Assembly: GCF_006874425.1 (NCBI RefSeq)
Contig: NZ_VIJZ01000011.1
Location: 124,001 to 188,000, forward strand
Origin: Paenibacillus ottowii
Lineage (GTDB): Bacteria; Bacillota; Bacilli; Paenibacillales; Paenibacillaceae
DNA length: 64,000 nucleotides
Reading direction: 5' to 3'
The notes beneath the pieces were generated by a model, which did not search any database, was not told the origin of the DNA, and worked only from the letters and a program-made list of their open reading frames with translations. Shown here piece after piece: positions 25,887 through 34,773 of the stretch; within the stretch, counting starts at the first letter, position 1, and each line of letters begins with the position of its first letter. The translations under genes and the position numbers were made by a program.

Positions 25887-26673
25887 ATAATGATTTAATC
25901 ATGCCACCGTCCACAAGAATGGTGCTGCCAGTCAAATAGGATGAAGCCGACGACGCCAGAAAAGCAATGACTTTACCAAACTCTTCAGGCTCTCCGTATC
26001 TTCCAAGTGGAATGTCCTCTTCTGCTTGTTTGCGAACTTGATCCGTCGTCTGATGAGATTTTTCAGCTCGATGCTCGTCCAAGCTGCGTACGCGATCGGT
26101 TGCAATTCTCCCTGGTGCTACAGTATGTACCAGAATATTATAAGGGGCTAATTCCATTGACAATGTTTTCGCCAATCCAGTGACCCCGGTGCGTAGTGTG
26201 TTGGAAATAATCAGGCCTGGAATCGGCTGCTTAACGGATGAGGAGGCGATATTCAAAATTCTACCGCTTTGTTGTTTTTTCATGTAGGGTAACACCTCAC
26301 GGATCAACCGGATATGACTAAGTAAATTTTGCTCAAAGGCCTGCATCCATACTTCATCTGTAAAATCATCAAAGGTGCCCGCGGGAGGACCGCCCGCATT
26401 GTTGACCAAAATATCAACGGTGCCAAACCAATCAACTGTACGGCGGATAGCCTGGGAAATATGTTCAGGCTTGGTAACATCACAAACTACATATTCAACG
26501 CGACCACTCGCTGTTTCCTGTAATTCAGCCTGCGTCCGCTGAAGCTCTGCTTCATTTCGTCGTGAAATAACAACATTTGCACCCTCACGTGCCAATTCAC
26601 GTGCGCTTGCCTTGCCAAGTCCTTTATTTGAACCTGCAACAAAGGCTGCTTTCCCCGTTAATCCTAAATCCAT
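25885..26673 (-). CDS. SDR-family oxidoreductase with atypical active site
   Basis: A 262-aa short-chain dehydrogenase/reductase-like protein. The cofactor motif is AGSNKGLGKA in place of TGxxxGxG. NNAGG and the late VDGGM motif are present. The catalytic Ser region is NIASSSVKQ. Where YxxSK is expected the sequence reads LIISN, so both Tyr and Lys appear to be lost. A known subset of bacterial 3-oxoacyl-ACP-reductase-like SDRs has this SNxLR pattern, so activity may be altered or absent. Monocistronic. Confidence 0.85.
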   Translation of the reverse strand: MDLGLTGKAAFVAGSNKGLGKASARELAREGANVVISRRNEAELQRTQAELQETASGRVEYVVCDVTKPEHISQAIRRTVDWFGTVDILVNNAGGPPAGTFDDFTDEVWMQAFEQNLLSHIRLIREVLPYMKKQQSGRILNIASSSVKQPIPGLIISNTLRTGVTGLAKTLSMELAPYNILVHTVAPGRIATDRVRSLDEHRAEKSHQTTDQVRKQAEEDIPLGRYGEPEEFGKVIAFLASSASSYLTGSTILVDGGMIKSL

Positions 26674-26768
26674 CTATGACACTCCCTTTTCTTAGATATA
26701 TAAAATTTAATTGTACACATGACCGGCATATAATGCGAATAGCTCGGCACAAAATAGGAAAGCAAAAC

Positions 26769-26804
26769 AAAAAAAGGACCTGACATTCAGTCAGGCGCCC
26801 TTTC
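26769..26804 (-). terminator. Terminator after the stalk-domain protein
   Basis: Imperfect CCTGAC/GTCAGG stem extended by AAGGGCG pairing, with a T run on the minus strand. Confidence 0.65.
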
Positions 26805-26834
26805 TGTATATACCATTTTTTTGTTGGCAGTACG

Positions 26835-27746
26835 TTATAATGCTTCCGATGTTGTCGGCTGCTCATATACAACAACGGACTGACTCTCAGGCTCCCATTT
26901 AACATTCGCCCCTAGCGCCTCTCCGATTACCCTTACAGGTACCATTGTGGTTCCGTCCTCTATGGATGCTGGCTGCTCGATAGAATACGGCTGGCCGTTA
27001 ATATATGCTTTGGCACTATTTACGAATAATTTGACGGAAACACCGTTACGAGTGACAGTAACTGCCTTTTCCTTCGGATCCCAGGAAACCTTGGCATCCA
27101 AAGCCTCTGAAGCTGTTCGGAACGGTACAAGTGTGGTACCATTGCGGTTAATCGGTTCGGCATTGTACTTTTTACCATTTACAAACAGCTTCATACCTGA
27201 TGACCGTCCAGCCTTCTTCGAGAATACATCCAGCTTTTTATAGCTTTCCAGATTGGACACATCAGCCAATACTGCCTCCTCCTGCATGTAAACGGCATCT
27301 GTTACATTTCCGTTTTCAGCCAGTAGCTCAGCAGCCTTGGTTAAAGCTTTGTCAGAATTGCGGATCAATTCAAGTTCAGTTACCTGCTCCGGAGTCAAAC
27401 GTTCCGGATATTTGGTAAGCAGCAGATTCGCAATAACCGCTCCTGCCGGCTTATCTTTTGTATTTTCTACTGCATGAAGCAGACCATTATACCCGTTGTG
27501 TCCCTTGCGATCATGATGATCTTTGGACTCGACGTATGTATCGTCCGTTACTGCAACAGGGCTATTCTTTTTGATTTCATCGTGTTTTTCTTTTTTACTG
27601 CTCTTTTCATTCCGGTCTTTGTCAGACATCTTTGCTTCCTGTTTGTTCTCATGATCCTTTCCATGCCCCTGTTTGGCTTCAGCGACTCCCGCTGTCAGTC
27701 CCAGGACCAGTATACAAGCTAATAAAGTTGTCCATGTGTTTCTCAT
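26835..27746 (-). CDS. Secreted copper-amine-oxidase-N (stalk) domain protein
   Basis: A 303-aa exported protein. The signal peptide is about 24 residues (ends GVAEA). A Lys/Glu/His-rich charged linker (25-75) and a helical segment of about 100 residues follow. The C-terminus has two short beta repeats typical of the copper amine oxidase N-terminal domain: KLFVNGKKYNAEPINRNGTT with LVPFRTASEALDAKVSW, and VKLFVNSAKAYINGQPYSIE with MVPVRVIGEALGANVKW. In Paenibacillus such domains are common cell-surface modules with no oxidase activity. Precise role unknown. Confidence 0.85.
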   Translation of the reverse strand: MRNTWTTLLACILVLGLTAGVAEAKQGHGKDHENKQEAKMSDKDRNEKSSKKEKHDEIKKNSPVAVTDDTYVESKDHHDRKGHNGYNGLLHAVENTKDKPAGAVIANLLLTKYPERLTPEQVTELELIRNSDKALTKAAELLAENGNVTDAVYMQEEAVLADVSNLESYKKLDVFSKKAGRSSGMKLFVNGKKYNAEPINRNGTTLVPFRTASEALDAKVSWDPKEKAVTVTRNGVSVKLFVNSAKAYINGQPYSIEQPASIEDGTTMVPVRVIGEALGANVKWEPESQSVVVYEQPTTSEAL

Positions 27747-27986
27747 GATGCGATTCCTCCTTGTAGTTAAAGACCAGGTTGATTTGTAACCTACATATAT
27801 TAACGGCTTCTACAAGCTAAATATGAAGTCCTTTTTAACTAGTGTTGCATTAGTAGAGGCTGTTGGCTAATCCATTACAATAAATTTTATTATGCTCGGA
27901 TCTATTTCCACAGTATAATGGAAAATGCACATGCATTTTATAGATTAATCTTTACATTCGCATCCTAGAAAGAAGAGGAGACAGAC

Positions 27987-28904
27987 ATGTTCGGCACCAT
28001 TCTTTTAGACGTTGTTTTACCTATTTTTGTTCTAATTGGTTTTGGTTGTATCATGCAATATTTTTTCCGGCTGGATTTGTATACCTTAGCTAAAATCAAT
28101 TTTTACTATATCACCCCTGCAGTTGTGTTTACTGGTCTTTATCACTCTGAAATTTCTTTAATTCTCATGGGTGAGGTTTCACTTTTTTATGCTCTTTACA
28201 TAGCTATTTTGTACGTAATCAGCACTATTGTTGCCAGATCTCTGAAATACAGCCCCGGCATGCGTGGGGCTTTTACAAACAGTGTAATGTTGGATAATTC
28301 AGGGAATTATGGTCTGCCAATTAATCAGTTGGTGTTTAAAGGCGATCCTCTAGCCATATCCGTCCAGGCTCTGATTATGACCTTTCAAAGCTTTGTTACA
28401 TTCACATACGGTACCTTTGTTGTACAAAATGGCAAGGCCAATACACGAAAAATTTTAATTAATTTTTTGAAAATGCCTGTACCCTATGCGCTTGTGCTAG
28501 GCTTGCTTCTAAATCTACTACACAGTCCATTGCCTAATTTACTCGCTGAGCCTTTAAATTATATTAGCCATTCGATGGTCGCAGTGGCTCTGCTTACTTT
28601 GGGAGCGCAAATTGTGCAGTACCCTTTCCATTTGCGCCGGACAGCCGTGTACATCAGTATGGTATTACGCCTGATTGCGGGTCCTATAGTTGGTTTTATG
28701 CTCGTGTTTTTCCTAGGTCTGAAAGGAATTCCCGCTCAAGCACTGCTCATTGCATCAGGTATGCCTACTGGCGTTAACACAAGTATTTTGGCAGAAGAGT
28801 ATAAAAATGAAACCGATTTTGCGGCTCAGACCGTATTGCTTTCTACGATTGTGAATGTCATTACGATGACACTGTTAATTTCAGTATCCCGCCATCTTAC
28901 TTGA
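27987..28904 (+). CDS. AEC-family (auxin efflux carrier-like) transporter
   Basis: A 305-aa membrane protein with about ten helices in two five-helix halves separated by a short hydrophilic loop. Family segments include VLPIFVLIGFGC at the start, SVMLDNSGNYGLPINQLVF in the first half and ASGMPTGVNTSILAEEY in the second, the Pro/Asn crossover positions of the BART-like fold. Bacterial members move malate, amino-acid or other small carboxylates. GAAGAGGAG is upstream. Monocistronic. Confidence 0.88.
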   Translation: MFGTILLDVVLPIFVLIGFGCIMQYFFRLDLYTLAKINFYYITPAVVFTGLYHSEISLILMGEVSLFYALYIAILYVISTIVARSLKYSPGMRGAFTNSVMLDNSGNYGLPINQLVFKGDPLAISVQALIMTFQSFVTFTYGTFVVQNGKANTRKILINFLKMPVPYALVLGLLLNLLHSPLPNLLAEPLNYISHSMVAVALLTLGAQIVQYPFHLRRTAVYISMVLRLIAGPIVGFMLVFFLGLKGIPAQALLIASGMPTGVNTSILAEEYKNETDFAAQTVLLSTIVNVITMTLLISVSRHLT

Positions 28905-28978
28905 GGTTTATGATCAATATAAGAATTAGATTTGTGCGCTTGTGTTTAAGGACATAAGCGTTTCTTTTTAAACAAAAC

Positions 28979-28994
28979 TAGAACGTACGTTCTA
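28979..28994. promoter_or_regulatory. LexA-like palindrome
   Basis: TAGAACGTACGTTCTA is a perfect 16-bp palindrome. Its core GAAC-N4-GTTC equals the inner part of the Bacillus LexA/DinR box but with A/T instead of C/G at the flanks. No long gene follows, only a 14-codon ORF (GTG 29029 to TGA 29073, behind AAGGTGG). Confidence 0.35.
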
Positions 28995-29063
28995 CTGATA
29001 TCTTTTTTCTGTTTAAGGTGGTGTGTTTGTGTTCTGGAGATGGTATGCGAGAAGGAGTTTTTC

Positions 29064-29096
29064 ATTATTATGAATTTTTCATATAGTGAAATAATC
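29064..29096 (+). repeat. Dispersed repeat copy 1 (after xyloglucanase)
   Basis: The 27-bp block 29064-29090 (ending GAATTTTTCATATAGTGAA) is identical to copy 2 at 32581-32607, and 23 of 27 bases match copy 3 at 34139. The core TTTTTCA-N5-TGAA is an inverted repeat. It lies about 150 bp past the 3' end of the xyloglucanase gene. Confidence 0.7.
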
Positions 29097-29185
29097 TTTT
29101 TTTTTAAAACTTTAACTCCCTACTCTTTCTGTTTTCAACTAAAACTTGCTTTATTTTCAGAAAAAACTGAGGAGAACTCGATCTC

Positions 29186-29218
29186 AAAAAATAAAGCCAA
29201 CTCGCTCATTAGAGCGGC
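29186..29218 (-). terminator. Terminator after the xyloglucanase gene
   Basis: On the minus strand, AGCCGCTC-TAAT-GAGCG...GGCT is followed by a T-rich run, 30 bp past the stop codon. Confidence 0.6.
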
Positions 29219-29248
29219 TGACTTAAGATTATTTTTATGAGGATGGAT

Positions 29249-32200
29249 CTAGGGCTCAATTCCCCATTGCTTGATCCCAGACAGGTAAGCGGTTATTTTA
29301 GTAGAATCTTGTAAGCTGCTTGCTGTAGGATTAAAGGAATAATCATCAGTTTGTGTATAACTGCTCCAATCCGCTTTGGATATCCGCGTTTGTAGCTCGA
29401 CACTTTGACCAGGCTCTAAAGAACTCGCTGCCGACTTAAAACCAATTTCTACATAGGAATCTGCACCTGGCTTCGCATTGGTTAATGTTCTGAAGTTAGC
29501 AATCACATTCTCTGTACCGATGCTTGACCAATCCGTAAAGAAGTTCTGTGATTTCTCCCCGTTAATGGTGTAATAATAGCGCAATGTTACGTCTGCTAGG
29601 GAAACGGGCGAGCTTCCTGTATTGGTTATTTTAAACTTGGAACTGATCATATTACTTGTTGCAGATACATTTCCATTAAAGGATTGCACCTTCAGGACGC
29701 CCTCACCTGTTCCCGGCTCACTTGGCGTATCCCCCTTCACCGTAATCGTGAACAACGCATCATTGCCTGTACTAAAATGAAAGTTGAGCGTTGTCTCTCC
29801 TTTAGGAAGTTTAGATAAATACTTGTTGGTGAGAACGACTGTGTCTTCATTGACTGTATAATCTTCACCCTTGCTCAGTGTGATGCTCCCCTGCTTGATC
29901 GCATCTAGAGTATTACCGTTAAGTGTAAGTTTGACAGTAATATAGCTATTGCTGTGATCCATTCCATAAGTTGCAGCCGTCGGTGTAATACTTGCTTGCC
30001 CAGTCGATGGCTGATCCCCCCCTACACGATCTGCCACCAGAATGCCGCGCCCATTCGTTCCCAGATAAGCCCTTCCGTAAACCCGAGGATCCCCAATAAT
30101 TGTAGTCACACGAGCATACTGATGCTTGTCATCATTTATGCGCACCCAGTTTGCGCCAGCATCGTCCGAACGATAAAATCCACGCGTGCCGTCCATTTTA
30201 CCGACAATAAACACTGCTGCATTCGTACGATTGGGTGCTGCTTTGCCAAAGCCTACAAAATCCGCCTCCTGCACATTTTCAAGCTTGGTGAATGTAACAC
30301 CTGAATCCTTGGAATGCCATAAACCATATGGCCCTCCGTCCTCGGAGCCTCCGGCAAACCATACATCTCCTTCCACTCCTCGTACAGCACCAATATCTGC
30401 GTTCCCTGCACTTGGTAACCCAGTAGTTGTGGATGCGGTGAAGGATGCGCCTCCATCAACACTTACATATATTCTTCCAGCAGAAAACGCGTAATATTTG
30501 TTAGGATTTACTCGGTCAGAGGCGATTTTTGCATTGGCTGGAATCCCCGTGCTTGCTGTCCATGAGTTGCCCCCGGTTTTGGAATAAAACACACCTTTGT
30601 CCGATGTACTCCATAGCAATCCATTACCATTTGCCGCTACAGCGATACTGCCTCCCCCTACTGTACCTGAAGGCTCGCTATTCGCTTTGTACCAGTTCGC
30701 TCCGCCATCATTGGATAATCCGATGGATTTGGCATTTGGATCTTTTTTATAGTCCGCTTTACCCACCCGGGCCATAAAAGAAGGATTCAACTCGGCATAA
30801 TCAATGCTTTCACTACTTGTAAAGGTTGGATTATCCAGCATTTTAGCAGGAGCCTTGAACAGATCATCATGTCTGAATCCTGAGACATCCCCTACTGCAC
30901 TCACCAGAGGAGCTCCAGTAGGAGGGCTTACCAGATCCAAAATCGCCGTTTCCTCGACTCCTTTAGCGGCTACCGAAATATCCAGCTTCCCTCCCTTGTC
31001 CCAATTAGTTAGATTATTAGAGCCATAAATCGTAGCTCCTGTTCCATACAGCATATGATCTGAATTAAATGGATCTATCTCCAGATCTCCAATCATCCAG
31101 CCCAGCTTGGGCGATACTTCCGGCGGAGCAGGATTGGTATTGAAAGTCAGCCAAGGCGCAGCGGATATATCCAAATTGTACTTCAGCTTGCGAGTCGGAT
31201 AACCATCAAATTCCCAAATAGGGCTCCAGGTTGCCCCACTATCCGTACTGCGGTAAATCGTTTCATCCGGCCACCAGGCATTTAAGGTTGCAACCAAAAG
31301 AGTACCGGGCTTCTGGGCATCCACCGTCAGTCCACCATACCCAAAATGATTGTCCGCGCTGCTACTGGCAACGGGACTAATGTTTGTCCATTGTCCACTA
31401 GCTGTATTCAATTTCCACAGTTCACCCTTGGTTCCATCATACGGTCCAGCTCCATCACTATATGAAATATACAGATTGTCATCTGACGATAGCACGCCGT
31501 GATGTGGCAAATAGCCTGTAGGCTGTCCCGCTATAGCGGACCAGGTTGTCCCGCCATCTGTACTGCGGTAGACGCTTTGCTTTTTATCCGCAACACCCAC
31601 ATAGATGGTTTGAGTTGCTTTACTGGAGGAGCCTGTTTTTTTGTCAAAGGTGATCCAGGCTAAACCAACAATGTCACTGGTATATTCATTGGAGGGGTCC
31701 TGTACATACGTCCCCGGATTCGGGAAACTGCTCACCTTGCTCCAGGTGGCCCCAAAGTCGGAGCTTCTCCATAGTCCGTTACCACTTCGAGCTCCGAAGA
31801 ATAATATATTATTCTTATTCGGATCAATTGCCAGACGTTCACCCATCGAGCGTCCTGGCATATTGCCACCTACCTTAAAGGGAAGCTTTGTAGTCTGCCA
31901 TGTATTCCCTTTATCGGTGGAGCGCATAATTTGCCCGTCATGTTTATCCCAGGAATTCGTATACGTACCTGTAGCTATATACACACGATTCGGCTCCACA
32001 GGATCGGTGGCGAGTGCATCGACACCATTTTTGTTCCAATCCTCCCAGCCCACAGAATCCGTCAGCGGAATCCAGCTTTCATTGGCAGGATTCCAGCGGT
32101 AAGCTCCTCCAATATCTGTACGGGCATAGATCAGATCCTTTTCTGTTTCGTTAAAAATAATACCAGGTACAAAACCACCTCCACCGCCTGTAACGACACT

Positions 32201-32329
32201 TTTCCAAGTATAATCGTCACTCGGAGCAGCATGGGTGGGTGCTGTCATGCCTGTCCAGGAAGCACCCGCTACTACAAGCGCCAAACATGCAATTCTTAAC
32301 CTGCTTTTCGCCTTAATCAATGAATTCAA
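29249..32329 (-). CDS. Secreted GH74 xyloglucanase with X2 and CBM3 modules
   Basis: A 1026-aa exported endo-xyloglucanase of plant cell walls. Signal peptide about 1-34 (ends PTHAA). The GH74 twin seven-bladed propellers run from about 35 to 760, with many Asp-box-like YRSTDGG/WSKVS repeats. Candidate catalytic Asp residues lie in ARTDIGGAYRW and GDVSGFRHDD. A CBM_X2-type beta domain (about 770-860) and a C-terminal CBM3 (about 875-1026: KVQSFNGN, TLRYYYTINGEKSQNFFTDW) should anchor it to cellulose. Full length is usual for Paenibacillus GH74. A cre site lies upstream. Confidence 0.93.
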   Translation of the reverse strand: MNSLIKAKSRLRIACLALVVAGASWTGMTAPTHAAPSDDYTWKSVVTGGGGGFVPGIIFNETEKDLIYARTDIGGAYRWNPANESWIPLTDSVGWEDWNKNGVDALATDPVEPNRVYIATGTYTNSWDKHDGQIMRSTDKGNTWQTTKLPFKVGGNMPGRSMGERLAIDPNKNNILFFGARSGNGLWRSSDFGATWSKVSSFPNPGTYVQDPSNEYTSDIVGLAWITFDKKTGSSSKATQTIYVGVADKKQSVYRSTDGGTTWSAIAGQPTGYLPHHGVLSSDDNLYISYSDGAGPYDGTKGELWKLNTASGQWTNISPVASSSADNHFGYGGLTVDAQKPGTLLVATLNAWWPDETIYRSTDSGATWSPIWEFDGYPTRKLKYNLDISAAPWLTFNTNPAPPEVSPKLGWMIGDLEIDPFNSDHMLYGTGATIYGSNNLTNWDKGGKLDISVAAKGVEETAILDLVSPPTGAPLVSAVGDVSGFRHDDLFKAPAKMLDNPTFTSSESIDYAELNPSFMARVGKADYKKDPNAKSIGLSNDGGANWYKANSEPSGTVGGGSIAVAANGNGLLWSTSDKGVFYSKTGGNSWTASTGIPANAKIASDRVNPNKYYAFSAGRIYVSVDGGASFTASTTTGLPSAGNADIGAVRGVEGDVWFAGGSEDGGPYGLWHSKDSGVTFTKLENVQEADFVGFGKAAPNRTNAAVFIVGKMDGTRGFYRSDDAGANWVRINDDKHQYARVTTIIGDPRVYGRAYLGTNGRGILVADRVGGDQPSTGQASITPTAATYGMDHSNSYITVKLTLNGNTLDAIKQGSITLSKGEDYTVNEDTVVLTNKYLSKLPKGETTLNFHFSTGNDALFTITVKGDTPSEPGTGEGVLKVQSFNGNVSATSNMISSKFKITNTGSSPVSLADVTLRYYYTINGEKSQNFFTDWSSIGTENVIANFRTLTNAKPGADSYVEIGFKSAASSLEPGQSVELQTRISKADWSSYTQTDDYSFNPTASSLQDSTKITAYLSGIKQWGIEP

Positions 32330-32428
32330 CCTCCTTTTTCTCCGTTATCATTTGAATGGGTAAGTCATATCGAACATGGGTTCTATTAAGCTCACCTCCA
32401 GTAATCTGAAAGATATACAGCACCCCGA

Positions 32429-32442
32429 TGTTAGCGCTTACA
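32429..32442 (-). promoter_or_regulatory. cre-like site upstream of the xyloglucanase
   Basis: TGTTAGCGCTTACA satisfies the cre consensus at every fixed position. It is 100 bp before the start codon. CcpA repression in glucose would be normal for a secreted polysaccharidase. Confidence 0.65.
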
Positions 32443-32580
32443 TATGTGTCTGCTCATTAGATTCGTCATCTTTTTCTCATTTCCTTGTGTGAAAAATCTA
32501 GATAATGTAATATGATCTCCTGCTTGATAACTTCTAATATGAGAAAGATCTTTCACTCACAGTTGATACCTTTTACAATT

Positions 32581-32613
32581 ATTATTATGAATTTTTCATA
32601 TAGTGAATTAATC
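32581..32613 (+). repeat. Dispersed repeat copy 2 (after M20 gene)
   Basis: 27 bp identical to copy 1, then TTAATC against ATAATC there. It lies 115 bp past the stop of the M20 gene and 250 bp upstream of the xyloglucanase start. The rest of this 398-bp gap holds only the cre site and a terminator. Confidence 0.7.
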
Positions 32614-32661
32614 ACTTTATTTTGCATTCTTTACAAGTGTCAAGCTAGTTTAATTTACAGC

Positions 32662-32683
32662 AAAAAACCGCGCTATGCGCGGT
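32662..32683 (-). terminator. Terminator after the M20 amidohydrolase
   Basis: ACCGCGC-TAT-GCGCGGT hairpin with six T on the minus strand. Confidence 0.75.
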
Positions 32684-32727
32684 TCCAGCTTTCATGAATG
32701 CTATTGTTAGTCATTAAAAGATCCTTA

Positions 32728-33900
32728 TTATTGCAAATATTCAAGCGCCAGTGCCAAAAAAATATGTCCTGAGATAAGCAACGCCCGCTCATCAAAATCA
32801 AAGCGAGGATGGTGATGAGCAAAATGCGTTCGTTCATCCTCATTGCGAGCGCCCACATAAATAAAAGCTCCAGGTCGTTGCTCTAAATAATAGGCAAAAT
32901 CCTCTGCTCCCATGGCCGGTTTTAAATCCAAAAAAGCATCTGCTCCATACACTCTACTAACGAGTTCACGCACACGTTCAGTTTCAGCCTCTGCATTCAC
33001 CAGAGCAGGATAGCCATTCAAATAATCGATTTCGTATCCTGCATGATAAGCCTCAGCCAGACCTTTTACAATACTACGAATTTCGTTTTCGACTTCCTTG
33101 CGCACTTCCTTATTAAACGTACGGACAGTCCCTGCAATTTTCGCCTTATCTGCAATTACATTAAAGGCAGTACCTGCTTGAAATACTCCAATCGTTAGTA
33201 CTGCTGATTCGATAGGGTCCACTCTGCGACTCACGACCTGCTGCAATCCGTTTACAATTTGACTTCCAATAACGATGGAATCCACTGTCTGATGCGGTCT
33301 GGCGCCATGTCCGCCCTTGCCGTTGATTTGAATTGTAAACGCATCAGCAGCGGCCATTGCCGGCCCGCTCTTTAATCCGATTTTGCCCAGTGGGATCTCC
33401 GATGCAAGGTGAATACCATATACTGCTTCAACCCCATCCAGACAGCCATCCTCAATCATGAATTTGGCTCCGCCAGGCGGTTTTTCTTCGGCATGTTGAA
33501 AAATAAACACAAGTTTTCCCTTCAATGTCTCACGGTGATGGCTTAACACTCGTGCCACACCTAGCAGCGCAGCCGTATGCCCATCATGTCCACAGGCATG
33601 CATAACGCCAGGAACGGTCGATTTATAAGGCGCTTCCTTTTCATCCTGAATGGGAAGTGCATCAAAATCAGCTCGAAACGCAATCGTTCTACCTGGCTGG
33701 CCACCCTCTAAAATACCGAGCACCCCGTTACCGCCGACATTTGTTCTGACCTCAATACCAAAAGAGCGTAATTGACCGGCAATAAATGCAGATGTATTCG
33801 TTTCCTCAAAAGAAAGCTCTGGATGCTGATGCAGATGTCTTCTCCACGCAATCAGTTCTTGTTCACCATCTTTTAGTTCTTGAACCCATTTCTCTAACAT
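32728..33900 (-). CDS. M20D-type amidohydrolase (N-acyl-amino-acid hydrolase)
   Basis: A 390-aa cytosolic metal-dependent hydrolase. Family marks are WRRHLHQHPELSFEE, the CGHDGHTAALLG metal motif, FQHAEEKPPGGAKFMIEDG with catalytic Glu pair, the dimerisation domain with GKGGHGARPHQTVD, and the late metal His in THFAHHHPRFDFDE. Relatives hydrolyse N-acetyl amino acids, hippurate or auxin conjugates; the substrate here is not determined. It is a single gene bracketed by repeat copies 2 and 3. Confidence 0.92.
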   Translation of the reverse strand: MLEKWVQELKDGEQELIAWRRHLHQHPELSFEETNTSAFIAGQLRSFGIEVRTNVGGNGVLGILEGGQPGRTIAFRADFDALPIQDEKEAPYKSTVPGVMHACGHDGHTAALLGVARVLSHHRETLKGKLVFIFQHAEEKPPGGAKFMIEDGCLDGVEAVYGIHLASEIPLGKIGLKSGPAMAAADAFTIQINGKGGHGARPHQTVDSIVIGSQIVNGLQQVVSRRVDPIESAVLTIGVFQAGTAFNVIADKAKIAGTVRTFNKEVRKEVENEIRSIVKGLAEAYHAGYEIDYLNGYPALVNAEAETERVRELVSRVYGADAFLDLKPAMGAEDFAYYLEQRPGAFIYVGARNEDERTHFAHHHPRFDFDERALLISGHIFLALALEYLQ

Positions 33901-34087
33901 ATTGCCCTCTTTTCCTATTGAATTTATATACTTACATCCTTATCTTACCATGAATGGGCTGTAGAATACAGTTCCACTTCTCCTTACCCTAAACTAACGA
34001 TACAAGCAACTGTATATCTACGTTTTTATAGAATCAATCTAGGTTCTAATTGGAGCAATTTAGGATAGATAGAAGAATTGAATGGAT

Positions 34088-34127
34088 AACAAAAAAAGCC
34101 AACAGAATACTCTCCTCGGCTCTTTTT
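34088..34127. terminator. Weak terminator after the GNAT gene
   Basis: AGCC/GGCT-based imperfect stem with A run on the left and T run on the right, just past repeat copy 3. Confidence 0.4.
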
Positions 34128-34138
34128 CTTCGCTGTTT

Positions 34139-34165
34139 ACTATTTTGAATTTTTCATGTATTGAA
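34139..34165 (+). repeat. Dispersed repeat copy 3 (overlaps GNAT 3' end)
   Basis: 23 of 27 positions match copies 1 and 2. The core TTTTTCATGTATTGAAAAA has perfect 7-bp inverted arms around 5 bp. The last codons and stop of the GNAT gene lie inside it. It is about 610 bp from the divergent xerS start. Confidence 0.6.
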
Positions 34166-34663
34166 AAACTGACTTACATTCCCTCGTACTGGATGTGTCT
34201 GCTCCCTATAATCACCATTCGTATAGCTTCCAATTACCTTACGCCAAAAGGATTGAGCTGGTCTATTCGTGCTCATCTGCGTCACCTTCCACCGCCCGTT
34301 AAAACGTCCAAACAGCTCATGAGCCGCCCAGGTGCCTACACCGTTGTGCCGATAAGGACGAAGGACGAAAAACTCCGCCATGTAATAGTCAGCTTCTCGA
34401 TTGCTAGACATTCTGTCAACGAGTGCAAAGCCCACAGGAATATCCTGTCTCCAAATCAGAAATGGCAGCTTTTGTTCACCACTCGTCCAGTATTGATACA
34501 GGTCTGGATAAGCCGGAAATGTTCCCTTCTCAGTGACATCAATTCGCAGATAGTCTGTGAAATCGTATAAATAAAATTGCATGAGCTGCACAATAATGTC
34601 CTTCTGCGACTCTGGTACACTCTTTATGGACAGCTTCAATTCTGATTTGATATTAAATCCCAT
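34154..34663 (-). CDS. GNAT-family N-acetyltransferase
   Basis: A 169-aa acetyl-CoA-dependent acetyltransferase. It starts near MGFNIKSELKLSIKSVPES; an acceptor-side N-terminal half is followed by the acetyl-CoA motif MAEFFVLRPYRHNGVGTWAAHELF and the C-terminal RPAQSFWRKVIGSY segment typical of GNATs. The acceptor is unknown. Its C-terminal residues SQFFNT and the stop codon are encoded within repeat copy 3. Divergent from xerS. Confidence 0.85.
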   Translation of the reverse strand: MGFNIKSELKLSIKSVPESQKDIIVQLMQFYLYDFTDYLRIDVTEKGTFPAYPDLYQYWTSGEQKLPFLIWRQDIPVGFALVDRMSSNREADYYMAEFFVLRPYRHNGVGTWAAHELFGRFNGRWKVTQMSTNRPAQSFWRKVIGSYTNGDYREQTHPVRGNVSQFFNT

Positions 34664-34773
34664 GCTTTCACCTCTCTTGGCGGTTCAGTTCATTCTTTAC
34701 TTCATGACTTCCCATCCAGTGCTGTTCAAAATATGCTAAAATACATATATTATGACCGGACGAGGTGGACCCT

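Noticed and set aside
29070-29240. 56-codon plus-strand ORF starting in repeat copy 1 (MNFSYSE...)
   Set aside because: It has an AAGGAG upstream, but repeat copy 2 opens a different frame after the same first residues and copy 3 has TTG. The frame crosses the xyloglucanase terminator, so it is more likely a by-product of the repeat.
34731-34758. CATATATTATG near xerS as a sixth dif-like site
   Set aside because: It lacks GTAAAC and the inverted left arm; it looks like the -10 region of the xerS promoter.
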